Source: Planctomycetota bacterium (lineage in GTDB: Bacteria > Planctomycetota > UBA11346). From it: a stretch of 5,841 bases of DNA. Positions 1 to 5,841 of the stretch are shown in pieces (position 1 is the first letter of the stretch; each line of letters begins with the position of its first letter). The notes beneath the pieces are model-generated. The model saw only the letters and a list, made by a program, of their open reading frames with translations, did not search any database and was not told the DNA's origin. Where the stretch lies: NCBI GenBank assembly GCA_013816645.1, contig JACDEC010000215.1:1-5841 (forward strand), in the 5' to 3' direction. Position numbers and translations under genes: made by a program.

Positions 1-278
1 GCCAGGCACTCCTGGAGGAACGCCGCGGACAGCGCTTCGCCCGGCGCACCGATGACCGCCATCACGCAGCCGACCGGGGCGGTGCGGCCCTGCGGCAGCA
101 CGATCTTCAGCAGCGTGCCTTCGTATTGGCTCTCGACCTCGAGCGTGCTCTTGTCGGTGGCGATCTCGCAGAGCACCTGGCCCTTCTTCACCGCCGCACC
201 CTCGGCCACCAGCCATTGGGTGATCTCGCTGGTCTCGACGGTCTGACCGAACTTGGGAAGGAGGACTTTGGTCGCCAT
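1..278 (-). CDS. Lipoyl-domain protein, probable 2-oxo acid dehydrogenase E2 (partial, N-terminus only)
   Basis: Read on the minus strand from an ATG at 278-276, the frame stays open to the window edge, giving 92 complete codons. The sequence starts MATKVLLPKFGQTVETSEIT and has the biotinyl/lipoyl fold pattern. The lipoyl-lysine hairpin is TDKSTLEVES, with Lys43 as the expected lipoylation site, followed by a GTLLKIVLPQG strand and a V-A-V-I-G end at about residue 77. Such domains begin the E2 acyltransferases of pyruvate, branched-chain, acetoin and related dehydrogenase complexes, where the lipoyl arm carries the acyl group between active sites in the cytoplasm. The catalytic domain would lie beyond the left edge, so the substrate cannot be told, and a short stand-alone lipoyl protein is not excluded. 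A GGAG at 292-289 lies 10 nt before the start. The gene is divergent from accB. Confidence 0.85.
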   Translation of the reverse strand, partial: MATKVLLPKFGQTVETSEITQWLVAEGAAVKKGQVLCEIATDKSTLEVESQYEGTLLKIVLPQGRTAPVGCVMAVIGAPGEALSAAFLQECL

Positions 279-301
279 GGGGGCTGCGCTCCGAGCCGCG
301 G

Positions 302-329
302 ACGGTAGCGTCGTCTCGGCCCCTGCCAA
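302..329 (-). promoter_or_regulatory. Candidate sigma70-type promoter for the lipoyl-domain gene
   Basis: On the minus strand, TTGGCA (329-324) and TACCGT (307-302) are separated by 16 nt. The -35 matches consensus at five of six positions; the -10 matches at only three, but these include the first T, the A and the last T. Transcription would begin near 295, just ahead of the GGAG Shine-Dalgarno site at 292-289. This is motif matching only. Confidence 0.3.
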
Positions 330-402
330 ACCATCGTTCCCGTCCTGGCCCCCCGGACTCGACGCCAAGTGATGATGCTGCCTGCGCTTATCGCTAGTGC
401 GG

Positions 403-430
403 TTGACTCGACCCCGGCCCCTTCTAGTGT
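403..430 (+). promoter_or_regulatory. Candidate sigma70-type promoter for accB-accC
   Basis: TTGACT at 403-408 (five of six to the -35 consensus) is followed after 16 nt by TAGTGT at 425-430 (three of six to the -10 consensus). Transcription would start near 437 and give a leader of about 70 nt before the accB ATG. The hexamer CTAGTG occurs at 393-398 and again at 424-429 over the -10, and GACTCGAC occurs at 356-363 and 405-412 over the -35. These repeats could be regulator contacts or chance. Confidence 0.4.
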
Positions 431-494
431 CGCAGCCCTTGCGTGCCGACCCGGCAGTGGCTGTCGCGCTGTCCGTTACGTTTCCACCCTCCGC

Positions 495-498
495 GGAG
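495..498 (+). promoter_or_regulatory. Ribosome binding site of accB, inside a palindrome
   Basis: GGAG lies 7 nt before the ATG at 506 and supports that start over the in-frame ATG at 443, which would add 21 residues unlike any AccB N-terminus. The site is the right half of the perfect 10-bp palindrome CTCCGCGGAG (489-498). Confidence 0.7.
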
Positions 499-505
499 CG
501 GTTGC

Positions 506-964
506 ATGGATATCAAGATCATCAAGGAACTGACCAAGCTGATGCGCGAGAACGATCTCGTCGAGATGGAGGTCGAGTCCGAGGATCTCAAGGTCAAGCT
601 GCGCAAGGGTGGCCACGACGTGACGGTCGCCCCGGTGGTGCAGCATCACGCCGCGCCCGTCCAGGCAGCCGCAGCGCCTGCCGCTCCGGCCGCAGCAGCG
701 CCTGCGGTCGACGAGTTCGCGGGCTGCAAGCAGATCATCTCGCCCATCCCGGGCACCGTGTACCTCAAGCCGAACCCGGACACCCCGAACTTCGTCAGCG
801 TCGGCGCCCAGATCGACGAAGGCAAGGTGGTCTGCCTCATCGAGGCCATGAAGGTCTTCAACGAGATCAAGGCCGAGGCGGGCATCAAAGGCACCATCCG
901 CAAGGTCCTGGTCCAGGACGGTCAAGCCGTCGAGTACGGAACGGTCCTGTTCCTGGTGGGCTAA
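506..964 (+). CDS. accB: Biotin carboxyl carrier protein of acetyl-CoA carboxylase
   Basis: This 152-residue protein is AccB (BCCP), the cytoplasmic carrier that moves carboxybiotin from biotin carboxylase (AccC) to the carboxyltransferase, feeding malonyl-CoA into fatty acid synthesis. It starts MDIKIIKELTKLM, the usual AccB N-terminal helix, followed by a strand-forming segment to about residue 36. A flexible Ala/Pro-rich linker spans about residues 43-70, and the C-terminal biotinyl domain covers about 75-152. The biotinylation motif EAMKVFNEI places the modified lysine at Lys116, 36 residues from the C-terminus, as is typical. The segment KPNPDTPN aligns with the 'thumb' TPSPDAKA of E. 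coli AccB, which marks a true AccB rather than a generic biotinyl domain. The length is close to the E. coli protein. It is followed 113 nt later by accC, the usual operon order. The carboxyltransferase genes accA and accD are not in the window. Confidence 0.97.
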   Translation: MDIKIIKELTKLMRENDLVEMEVESEDLKVKLRKGGHDVTVAPVVQHHAAPVQAAAAPAAPAAAAPAVDEFAGCKQIISPIPGTVYLKPNPDTPNFVSVGAQIDEGKVVCLIEAMKVFNEIKAEAGIKGTIRKVLVQDGQAVEYGTVLFLVG

Positions 965-974
965 AGCTTTTGCC

Positions 975-1002
975 GGGGGAGCGGCAGCAGGCCGCCTCCC
1001 CC
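975..1002 (+). promoter_or_regulatory. GC-rich hairpin between accB and accC
   Basis: GGGGGAG (975-981) pairs with CTCCCCC (996-1002), and CGGC (982-985) pairs with GCCG (991-994). C995 is left as a single bulge and AGCAG forms a 5-nt loop. The 11-bp stem is almost all G-C and begins 10 nt after the accB stop. There is no T tract after it on either strand, so it does not look like a full intrinsic terminator. It could attenuate read-through, block 3' exonucleases and stabilise accB mRNA, or mark a processing site. Confidence 0.6.
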
Positions 1003-1061
1003 AGCGAACGCGCCGCCGGCGCTGCCCCCTTTTCAAGACTTCATCTGGGCGCCTGCGGCGC

Positions 1062-1066
1062 AGGAA
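1062..1066 (+). promoter_or_regulatory. Probable ribosome binding site of accC
   Basis: AGGAA lies 11 nt before the ATG at 1078, a slightly long but usable spacing. It supports the start that gives the standard AccC N-terminus MFKRILIANRGEIAVR. Confidence 0.5.
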
Positions 1067-1077
1067 CCACCAATCCG

Positions 1078-2433
<1,356 letters not shown>

Positions 2434-2436
2434 CGC

Positions 2437-2454
2437 CCAGCGCGTCCAGCGCGA
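2437..2454 (+). repeat. Tandem 9-nt repeat in the accC/esterase convergent gap
   Basis: CCAGCGCGT (2437-2445) is followed directly by CCAGCGCGA (2446-2454). It occupies most of the 28-nt gap between the convergent accC and esterase stop codons. No terminator-like hairpin with a T tract was found here, so how the two converging transcripts end is not evident. Confidence 0.55.
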
Positions 2455-2461
2455 CGGCCCG

Positions 2462-3967
2462 TCACTTCGCGCTCGCTGCTCCGAGTTCCGCGATCAAGGC
2501 GTTGAGCGCGGCCTCGGCCTGCGCCCCGGCCCGAGTCCCCTTCCAGGCAGCGAGGAAACCCTGCAGTTTCTGGCCGCGTTGCTGGGGCTTGTCGAGGGCG
2601 AGGATGCTGGCGAGCAGCGCGGCGAGCTCCTGCTCGGCGGATTCCGTAGCGGCGGTGGCGGTGGCGGTTGGACGCCATTCCCCGGCGAACTTCAGCAGCG
2701 CCTTGGCGCGCTTGTCGCCGGCGGGCAGCGCATCAACCGGCGCGTAGGCGTCCTTGGCGTGCCCGTCGAGGGCGGCGGTGGCGCGCTCGCCGATGGGATA
2801 GCCGTCCCACGCGGCGACGAACTTGCGCAGCGGGGCGAGCTGGGCCTTGGCCTCCTTGGCGAGCACGGTCTCCAGTTCGACGGCCCCCAGCGCATCGGCC
2901 TGTTCGCGGGCGCGCCGGGCGACTGGGAAATCCTTCCATTGCTTGGTGAACGCGCGCAGCTTCTCGCTCGTGGGCTTCTGGCCGAGGAGCTTGTCGAAGT
3001 CCGCTGATGCCTCGGCGTCGATGCGCGCGGCGATGGCGGCCAGTTTCGGCGCAGCTGCGGCGGCTACCTCGACCGCGGGCACGCAGCGCGCGGCGTAGCG
3101 GTAGGCGGCATGCGCATCGAGCAGCTTGCCCTTCGCTTCCAGCGCGGTCGCCTGCGCGAGCGCAGCGGCGGCGCGCTCGACCAGTGGGCGGTCGCAGAAT
3201 TCGACCGCGCGCATGAACCAGTCGACGGGCGGGTTGTCATGCCCGAGGCCGGGCGTCTCGAAGTATTCGAGATGCGGGATCTTCATGCCCTTGTAGGTCG
3301 CGTGCACCGAGATCGTGCCTTCGCGGTTGAAGTCGTCGCTGCCGGTCATGAACGCGTAGCGACGCTCGAGCATGACCGCCTTCACCCGCGCCGCGGCATC
3401 CTTGTCGGCGGGCATGTTCGGCGCGTTGCAGCCGATCAGGTAGATGGCGCCGCCGCCGATGACGTCGGCGAAGGTGATGCCCATCTGACTGGCGGTGCGC
3501 CCGCCCCCCGAGGTCCCACTGACATAGACGCGGTCCGGGTCGATCGCGTAGGTGCTGGCGATGTTGTGCAGCCCATCGAGGGTCAAGGCGATGCGGATCG
3601 GCACTTCGCGATCGTTCTCGACGTTGGCCGCGCCGATCCAGATCAGCTTGTGGCGGTCCATCACGCTGGCGTACTGGTGGGTGTTGCCGCCCTTGCCGGA
3701 GTTGATGTATAGCACGAGACCGTAGGGAACGGTGCCGTCGTAGGACGATGGCACGTACACGTCGAAGGGTTCCTTCGCGATCTCGTAGACGGTGTCGGCC
3801 GGCGCCGGCTTGTCGGGCGATCCCCAGGCGTAGCGACGGGCGAGTTCCGGCCACGCCGACCAGGGACTGCGCTGGGAGAAGGTGGTGGTGAAATGCCCGG
3901 TGCGCGCGGGCTCCGCCGCGAAGGCGACGACCACGGTGGAGAGCATCAGGAAGAGGATCACGCGCAT
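2462..3967 (-). CDS. Secreted PHB-depolymerase/feruloyl-esterase-like alpha/beta hydrolase with C-terminal helical repeats
   Basis: This 501-residue protein has an N-terminal signal peptide (MRVILFLMLSTVVVAFAAEP) with likely cleavage near residue 17-18, so it should act outside the cytoplasm. The catalytic domain (about 55-260) is an alpha/beta hydrolase: strand GLVLYINSGKGG near residues 83-94, nucleophile elbow VYVSGTSGGG with Ser153 in G-T-S-G-G, probable acid Asp211 or Asp212 in MTGSDDFN, and His243 in GLGHDNPP. The elbow and GxGHxxP-type histidine motif resemble the PHB depolymerase/feruloyl esterase family, so it probably cleaves an ester in a polymer or polysaccharide side chain; the substrate is unknown. 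Residues about 262-330 are Ala-rich and helical, somewhat TPR-like, and about 333-495 carry four LxxFxxxW repeats. The start at 3967 is chosen because it puts the signal peptide at the N-terminus, but no Shine-Dalgarno site precedes it. An in-frame upstream ATG at 4024 also lacks one. Convergent with accC and divergent from fdhA. Confidence 0.85.
   Translation of the reverse strand: MRVILFLMLSTVVVAFAAEPARTGHFTTTFSQRSPWSAWPELARRYAWGSPDKPAPADTVYEIAKEPFDVYVPSSYDGTVPYGLVLYINSGKGGNTHQYASVMDRHKLIWIGAANVENDREVPIRIALTLDGLHNIASTYAIDPDRVYVSGTSGGGRTASQMGITFADVIGGGAIYLIGCNAPNMPADKDAAARVKAVMLERRYAFMTGSDDFNREGTISVHATYKGMKIPHLEYFETPGLGHDNPPVDWFMRAVEFCDRPLVERAAAALAQATALEAKGKLLDAHAAYRYAARCVPAVEVAAAAAPKLAAIAARIDAEASADFDKLLGQKPTSEKLRAFTKQWKDFPVARRAREQADALGAVELETVLAKEAKAQLAPLRKFVAAWDGYPIGERATAALDGHAKDAYAPVDALPAGDKRAKALLKFAGEWRPTATATAATESAEQELAALLASILALDKPQQRGQKLQGFLAAWKGTRAGAQAEAALNALIAELGAASAK
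2483..2971 (-). repeat. Four LxxFxxxW protein repeats of about 44 residues in the esterase C-terminus
   Basis: The motif L-x-x-F-x-x-x-W recurs at LRAFTKQW (337-344), LRKFVAAW (380-387), LLKFAGEW (424-431) and LQGFLAAW (468-475). The spacings are 43, 44 and 44 residues. Copies 1, 2 and 4 continue with a short turn and a basic or Ala-rich helix ending in an A-x-x-L or A-A-L pattern (for example GERATAAL and AQAEAAL). Copy 3 has a Thr/Ala-rich stretch there (PTATATAAT). The pattern suggests an array of helical hairpins. I do not recognise the family. Confidence 0.7.
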
Positions 3968-4000
3968 GGCAGTGCATGTGCCATGCCTGGATCGGATGGG

Positions 4001-4014
4001 CAAGCAGCAAGCAG
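4001..4014 (+). repeat. Tandem 7-nt repeat upstream of the esterase
   Basis: CAAGCAG occurs twice in a row (4001-4007 and 4008-4014), about 35-45 nt before the esterase start on the opposite strand. No function can be assigned; it may be chance. Confidence 0.45.
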
Positions 4015-4034
4015 GTCGGAGCATGGCGAATACT

Positions 4035-4074
4035 GACCAATGGTCGGCAGCCGACTGTGGTGTGTGAGCGCACC
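4035..4074. promoter_or_regulatory. Operator-like cluster of palindromes between the esterase gene and fdhA
   Basis: Three inverted repeats lie within 40 bp of the 214-bp divergent spacer. They are GACC-AAT-GGTC (4035-4045), GTCGGC-A-GCCGAC (4043-4055), which shares three bases with the first, and GGTGTG-TGAG-CGCACC (4059-4074, one G-T pair). The sites are 68 to 107 bp before the esterase start and 108 to 147 bp before the fdhA start. They could be binding sites for a regulator controlling one or both genes. No regulator gene is in the window. Confidence 0.4.
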
Positions 4075-4118
4075 TCGGCGCGGTCGGGGTCCGAGCTTCC
4101 CGTCTCGCCATGCCTGCC

Positions 4119-4124
4119 CATATT
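4119..4124 (+). promoter_or_regulatory. Possible -10 element of fdhA
   Basis: CATATT matches the -10 consensus at four of six positions and is the most AT-rich spot upstream of fdhA. Transcription would start near 4131 and give a leader of about 50 nt. No convincing -35 lies at 16-18 nt upstream, so an activator or another sigma factor would be needed. Weak call. Confidence 0.2.
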
Positions 4125-4171
4125 CGCCGCCCCAACCCGGCCCGGCACGATGCCCGGCCTCAGCAGCAGGC

Positions 4172-4176
4172 AGGAG
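4172..4176 (+). promoter_or_regulatory. Ribosome binding site of fdhA
   Basis: AGGAG lies 5 nt before the ATG at 4182. It decides this start over the in-frame ATG at 4110, which would add 24 residues not found in the family; the P. putida enzyme also begins MSGNRGVVY. Confidence 0.75.
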
Positions 4177-4181
4177 CTTCC

Positions 4182-5372
4182 ATGAGCGGCAACCGCGGCG
4201 TCGTCTACAAGGGACCGGGCAAGGTGGCGATCGAGAAGATCGATTTTCCCAAGCTGGAATTGCGCGAGCAGAAGCGCAAGTGCCACCACGGCGTGATCCT
4301 CAAGGTGGTATGCACCAACATCTGCGGCTCGGATCAGCACATGGTGCGTGGCCGCACCACCGCACCGTCGGGATTGGTGCTCGGTCACGAGATCACCGGC
4401 GAGGTGATCGAATGCGGGCGCGACGTCGAGTTCATCAAGAAGGGCGACCTGGTCAGCGTACCCTTCAACATCGCCTGTGGGCGTTGCGCCAACTGCAAGG
4501 CGGGCAAGACCGGCATCTGCCTCACCGTCAATCCGGCCCGTCCCGGTGCCGCCTACGGCTACGTCGACATGGGCGGCTGGGTCGGCGGCCAGGCCGAGTA
4601 CGTGATGGTTCCCTACGCCGACTTCAATTTGCTGAAGTTCGCCGACAAGGATCGGGCGATGGAGAAGATCACCGATCTCACCTTGCTGTCGGACATCTTC
4701 CCGACCGGCTTCCATGGCGCCTACTCGGCCGGCGTCGGTCCCGGCACCACCGTCTATGTCGCCGGAGCCGGTCCGGTCGGCCTGGCGTGCGCAGCCTCGT
4801 GCCATCTGCTCGGCGCGGCGGTGGTGATCGTCGGCGACCTCAATCCCGACCGCCTCAAGCAGGCCAAGAAGATGGGTTGCGAGGTCGTCGACGTGAAGAA
4901 GGGTTCGATCGCCGACCAGATCGAGCAGATCCTCGGGGAACCCGAAGTCGACGCCGCCGTCGACTGCGTCGGCTTCGAAGCGCGCGGCTGCGGCCACGAC
5001 CACTCCAAGGAAGTTCCCGCCCAGGTCCTCAACGACGTGATGACGATCTGCAAGGCCGGTGGCGCGATCGGCATCCCAGGCCTGTACGTCACCGGCGATC
5101 CGGGCGCGGTCGATCCGGCCGCGCAGGTCGGCAGCCTGTCCATCCGCATCGGTCTGGGCTGGGCCAAGAGCCACAGCTTCACCACCGGCCAGTGCCCGGT
5201 GATGCGCTACCATCGTCAGCTCGCCAACGCCATCCTGCACGACAAGATCCAGATCGCCAAGGCGGTGAACGTCCAGCTGATCTCGCTCGACGAGGCCCCG
5301 AAGGGCTACCAGGACTTCGACAAGGGCGCGGCCAAGAAGTTCGTCATCGACCCGCACGGCATGGTGGGCTGA
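4182..5372 (+). CDS. fdhA: Glutathione-independent formaldehyde dehydrogenase (zinc, NAD-dependent)
   Basis: This 396-residue protein resembles the Pseudomonas putida glutathione-independent formaldehyde dehydrogenase along its whole length, including the start MSGNRGVVY and the blocks NICGSDQHMVRGRTT and SLSIRIGLGWAKSHSF. The family oxidises formaldehyde to formate with NAD and needs no thiol cofactor. Predicted catalytic zinc ligands are Cys48, His69 (VLGHEITGEV) and Asp171 (LSDIFPTG). Structural zinc ligands are Cys99, Cys102, Cys105 and Cys113 in ACGRCANCKAGKTGIC. The Rossmann motif GAGPVG is at 195-200, with Asp219 (VGDLNP) at the end of the second strand, as expected for NAD. The insertion around residues 266-284 (ARGCGHDHSKEVPA) matches the loop that in the P. 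putida structure covers the bound NAD and keeps it tightly held. No glutathione- or mycothiol-pathway gene is nearby. It stands alone on this strand after a 214-bp upstream spacer. Some relatives also act on other aldehydes or as dismutases, so the in vivo substrate is inferred. Confidence 0.93.
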   Translation: MSGNRGVVYKGPGKVAIEKIDFPKLELREQKRKCHHGVILKVVCTNICGSDQHMVRGRTTAPSGLVLGHEITGEVIECGRDVEFIKKGDLVSVPFNIACGRCANCKAGKTGICLTVNPARPGAAYGYVDMGGWVGGQAEYVMVPYADFNLLKFADKDRAMEKITDLTLLSDIFPTGFHGAYSAGVGPGTTVYVAGAGPVGLACAASCHLLGAAVVIVGDLNPDRLKQAKKMGCEVVDVKKGSIADQIEQILGEPEVDAAVDCVGFEARGCGHDHSKEVPAQVLNDVMTICKAGGAIGIPGLYVTGDPGAVDPAAQVGSLSIRIGLGWAKSHSFTTGQCPVMRYHRQLANAILHDKIQIAKAVNVQLISLDEAPKGYQDFDKGAAKKFVIDPHGMVG

Positions 5373-5379
5373 GCGTCGA

Positions 5380-5402
5380 GCGGTCTTCCCAGAGAAGGCC
5401 GC
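5380..5402 (+). terminator. Hairpin after fdhA, possible terminator without T tract
   Basis: GCGGTCTTC (5380-5388) pairs with GAAGGCCGC (5394-5402) around the loop CCAGA, giving 9 bp with one G-T wobble. It starts 7 nt after the fdhA stop codon. No T run follows, so termination would be inefficient or need another factor. It may instead stabilise the fdhA mRNA 3' end. Confidence 0.4.
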
Positions 5403-5407
5403 CGACC

Positions 5408-5444
5408 CGGACTACCAACCCGGCGGAGCGGACTACAACCGGCG
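5408..5444 (+). repeat. Imperfect 21-nt direct duplication before the P-loop gene
   Basis: CGGACTACCAACCCGGCG (5408-5425) and CGGACTACAACCGGCG (5429-5444) differ only by two single-C indels and start 21 nt apart. The second copy ends one base before the proposed ATG. Read in the frame of the following gene the stretch stays open, so it could instead be part of a longer N-terminus, but there is no in-frame ATG upstream of it. Confidence 0.6.
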
Positions 5445-5445
5445 C

Positions 5446-5841
5446 ATGCCCGTCCTGCTCATCACCGGTCCGCATCAGGCGGGCAAGAGCCGGGCGCTGT
5501 GGCGGCGATTGCGCGCCGAACCGGCGGGGACCGCGGTCCTGGTGACCGCGGATGGGCGGCTCACCCACGAGACGGTCAGGCAGATCCATGCCTGGACCGG
5601 CCCCGGTCTGCTGCCGCCGGTGATTGCGCTGGGCGAACTGCTCGAGCGCTGCGCCGCCAGCGCGGCCGAGCAGCGCGCCGACCTCGGCGAGGTCCACGCC
5701 GAACACCTGCTGCGTCCGTGGGCGAGCGAAGGACTGGCGGAGACCCCGTGGGGGCCGATCGCCGGCTACCGGGTGACCGCGCGCGAACTCGCGCGGCTGT
5801 GCCTGCGTTGCGACGAGGCCGCGGTCACGATCGAGGAACTG
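5446..5841 (+). CDS. P-loop protein, possibly AddB-like nuclease/helicase subunit (partial, N-terminus only)
   Basis: The frame runs from ATG 5446 to the window edge (132 codons) and is cut off there. It begins MPVLLITGPHQAGKSRALW, a strand followed by a Walker A loop (G8-x4-G13-K14-S15), so it should bind ATP or GTP. A second strand follows (GTAVLVTADGRLTHETV), then PPVIALGELLERCA. This order, an N-terminal P-loop, a 'VPS'-like strand and a 'TFxxLAxxL'-like segment, recalls the N-terminus of AddB/RexB-type proteins, which pair with AddA in double-strand-break processing. The match is by pattern only, the remaining motifs and the C-terminal nuclease domain are outside the window, and another P-loop ATPase is possible. 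The ATG is the first one available, but the nearest GGAG (5425-5428) is 17 nt away, too far for a normal Shine-Dalgarno site. The gene begins 73 nt after fdhA on the same strand. Confidence 0.65.
   Translation, partial: MPVLLITGPHQAGKSRALWRRLRAEPAGTAVLVTADGRLTHETVRQIHAWTGPGLLPPVIALGELLERCAASAAEQRADLGEVHAEHLLRPWASEGLAETPWGPIAGYRVTARELARLCLRCDEAAVTIEEL

Noticed and set aside
1010..1022. Palindrome GCGCCGCCGGCGC in the accB-accC spacer
   Set aside because: Only a one-base centre, cannot form a hairpin of that length, and short GC palindromes are expected in DNA this GC-rich.
397..1077. Extension of accC upstream to an ATG at 397
   Set aside because: The added 227 residues would overlap all of accB out of frame and do not resemble a biotin carboxylase; the standard AccC N-terminus begins at 1078.
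4074..4095. CTCGG/CCGAG inverted repeat upstream of fdhA
   Set aside because: Five base pairs around a 12-nt loop is weak and common by chance at this base composition.
3968..4135. Extension of the esterase to an ATG at 4135
   Set aside because: It would bury the signal peptide 56 residues inside the protein and read through the palindrome cluster and into the fdhA upstream region.
3237..5357. 706-codon minus-strand open frame running through fdhA, the divergent spacer and the esterase
   Set aside because: It crosses two genes and a promoter region, its product is low-complexity and Asp/Arg/Ala/Gly-rich, and it matches nothing; a by-product of high GC.
4040..5545. 501-codon plus-strand open frame overlapping fdhA
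   Set aside because: Arg/Gly/Pro-rich out-of-frame reading of fdhA with no motif.
5344..5706. 120-codon minus-strand open frame over the P-loop gene start
   Set aside because: Antisense shadow across the fdhA end, the hairpin and the plus-strand P-loop gene, which has a clear Walker A motif.

Overview
This 5.8-kb GC-rich window comes from a bacterial chromosome and consists of ordinary metabolic genes packed closely together. No mobile element, CRISPR array, tRNA or rRNA was seen. The genes are bacterial in type (separate AccB and AccC subunits, a lipoyl-domain protein, a secreted esterase, a Pseudomonas-type formaldehyde dehydrogenase). Shine-Dalgarno-like sites are present but irregular. 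The source is probably a high-GC environmental bacterium, but I cannot name a phylum with confidence. The secreted esterase with an added helical repeat region would suit Planctomycetota or a related lineage, as a weak guess.

Layout, left to right. (1) 1-278, minus strand: the N-terminus of a lipoyl-domain protein, probably a 2-oxo acid dehydrogenase E2, cut by the window edge. (2) 279-505: a divergent promoter region with candidate promoters in both directions. (3) 506-964 and 1078-2433, plus strand: accB and accC, the biotin carrier and biotin carboxylase of acetyl-CoA carboxylase, separated by 113 nt that hold a strong GC-rich hairpin. (4) 2434-2461: a short convergent gap. (5) 2462-3967, minus strand: a secreted PHB-depolymerase/feruloyl-esterase-like alpha/beta hydrolase whose C-terminal 170 residues hold four copies of a roughly 44-residue LxxFxxxW repeat. 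(6) 3968-4181: a second divergent region with clustered, overlapping palindromes. (7) 4182-5372, plus strand: fdhA, glutathione-independent formaldehyde dehydrogenase. (8) 5373-5445: a short gap with a hairpin and a 21-nt-period duplication. (9) 5446-end, plus strand: the N-terminus of a P-loop protein that may be AddB-like, cut by the window edge.

Working together: AccB and AccC carry out the first half-reaction of malonyl-CoA formation. The divergent E2-like gene belongs to a complex family that makes acyl-CoA such as acetyl-CoA, the substrate of acetyl-CoA carboxylase, so a shared control region between them would make metabolic sense, though this is inference. The esterase, fdhA and P-loop genes show no clear functional link to the acc genes. 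The most unusual item is the esterase's repeat domain. I see no strong evidence for a wholly new multi-gene system.
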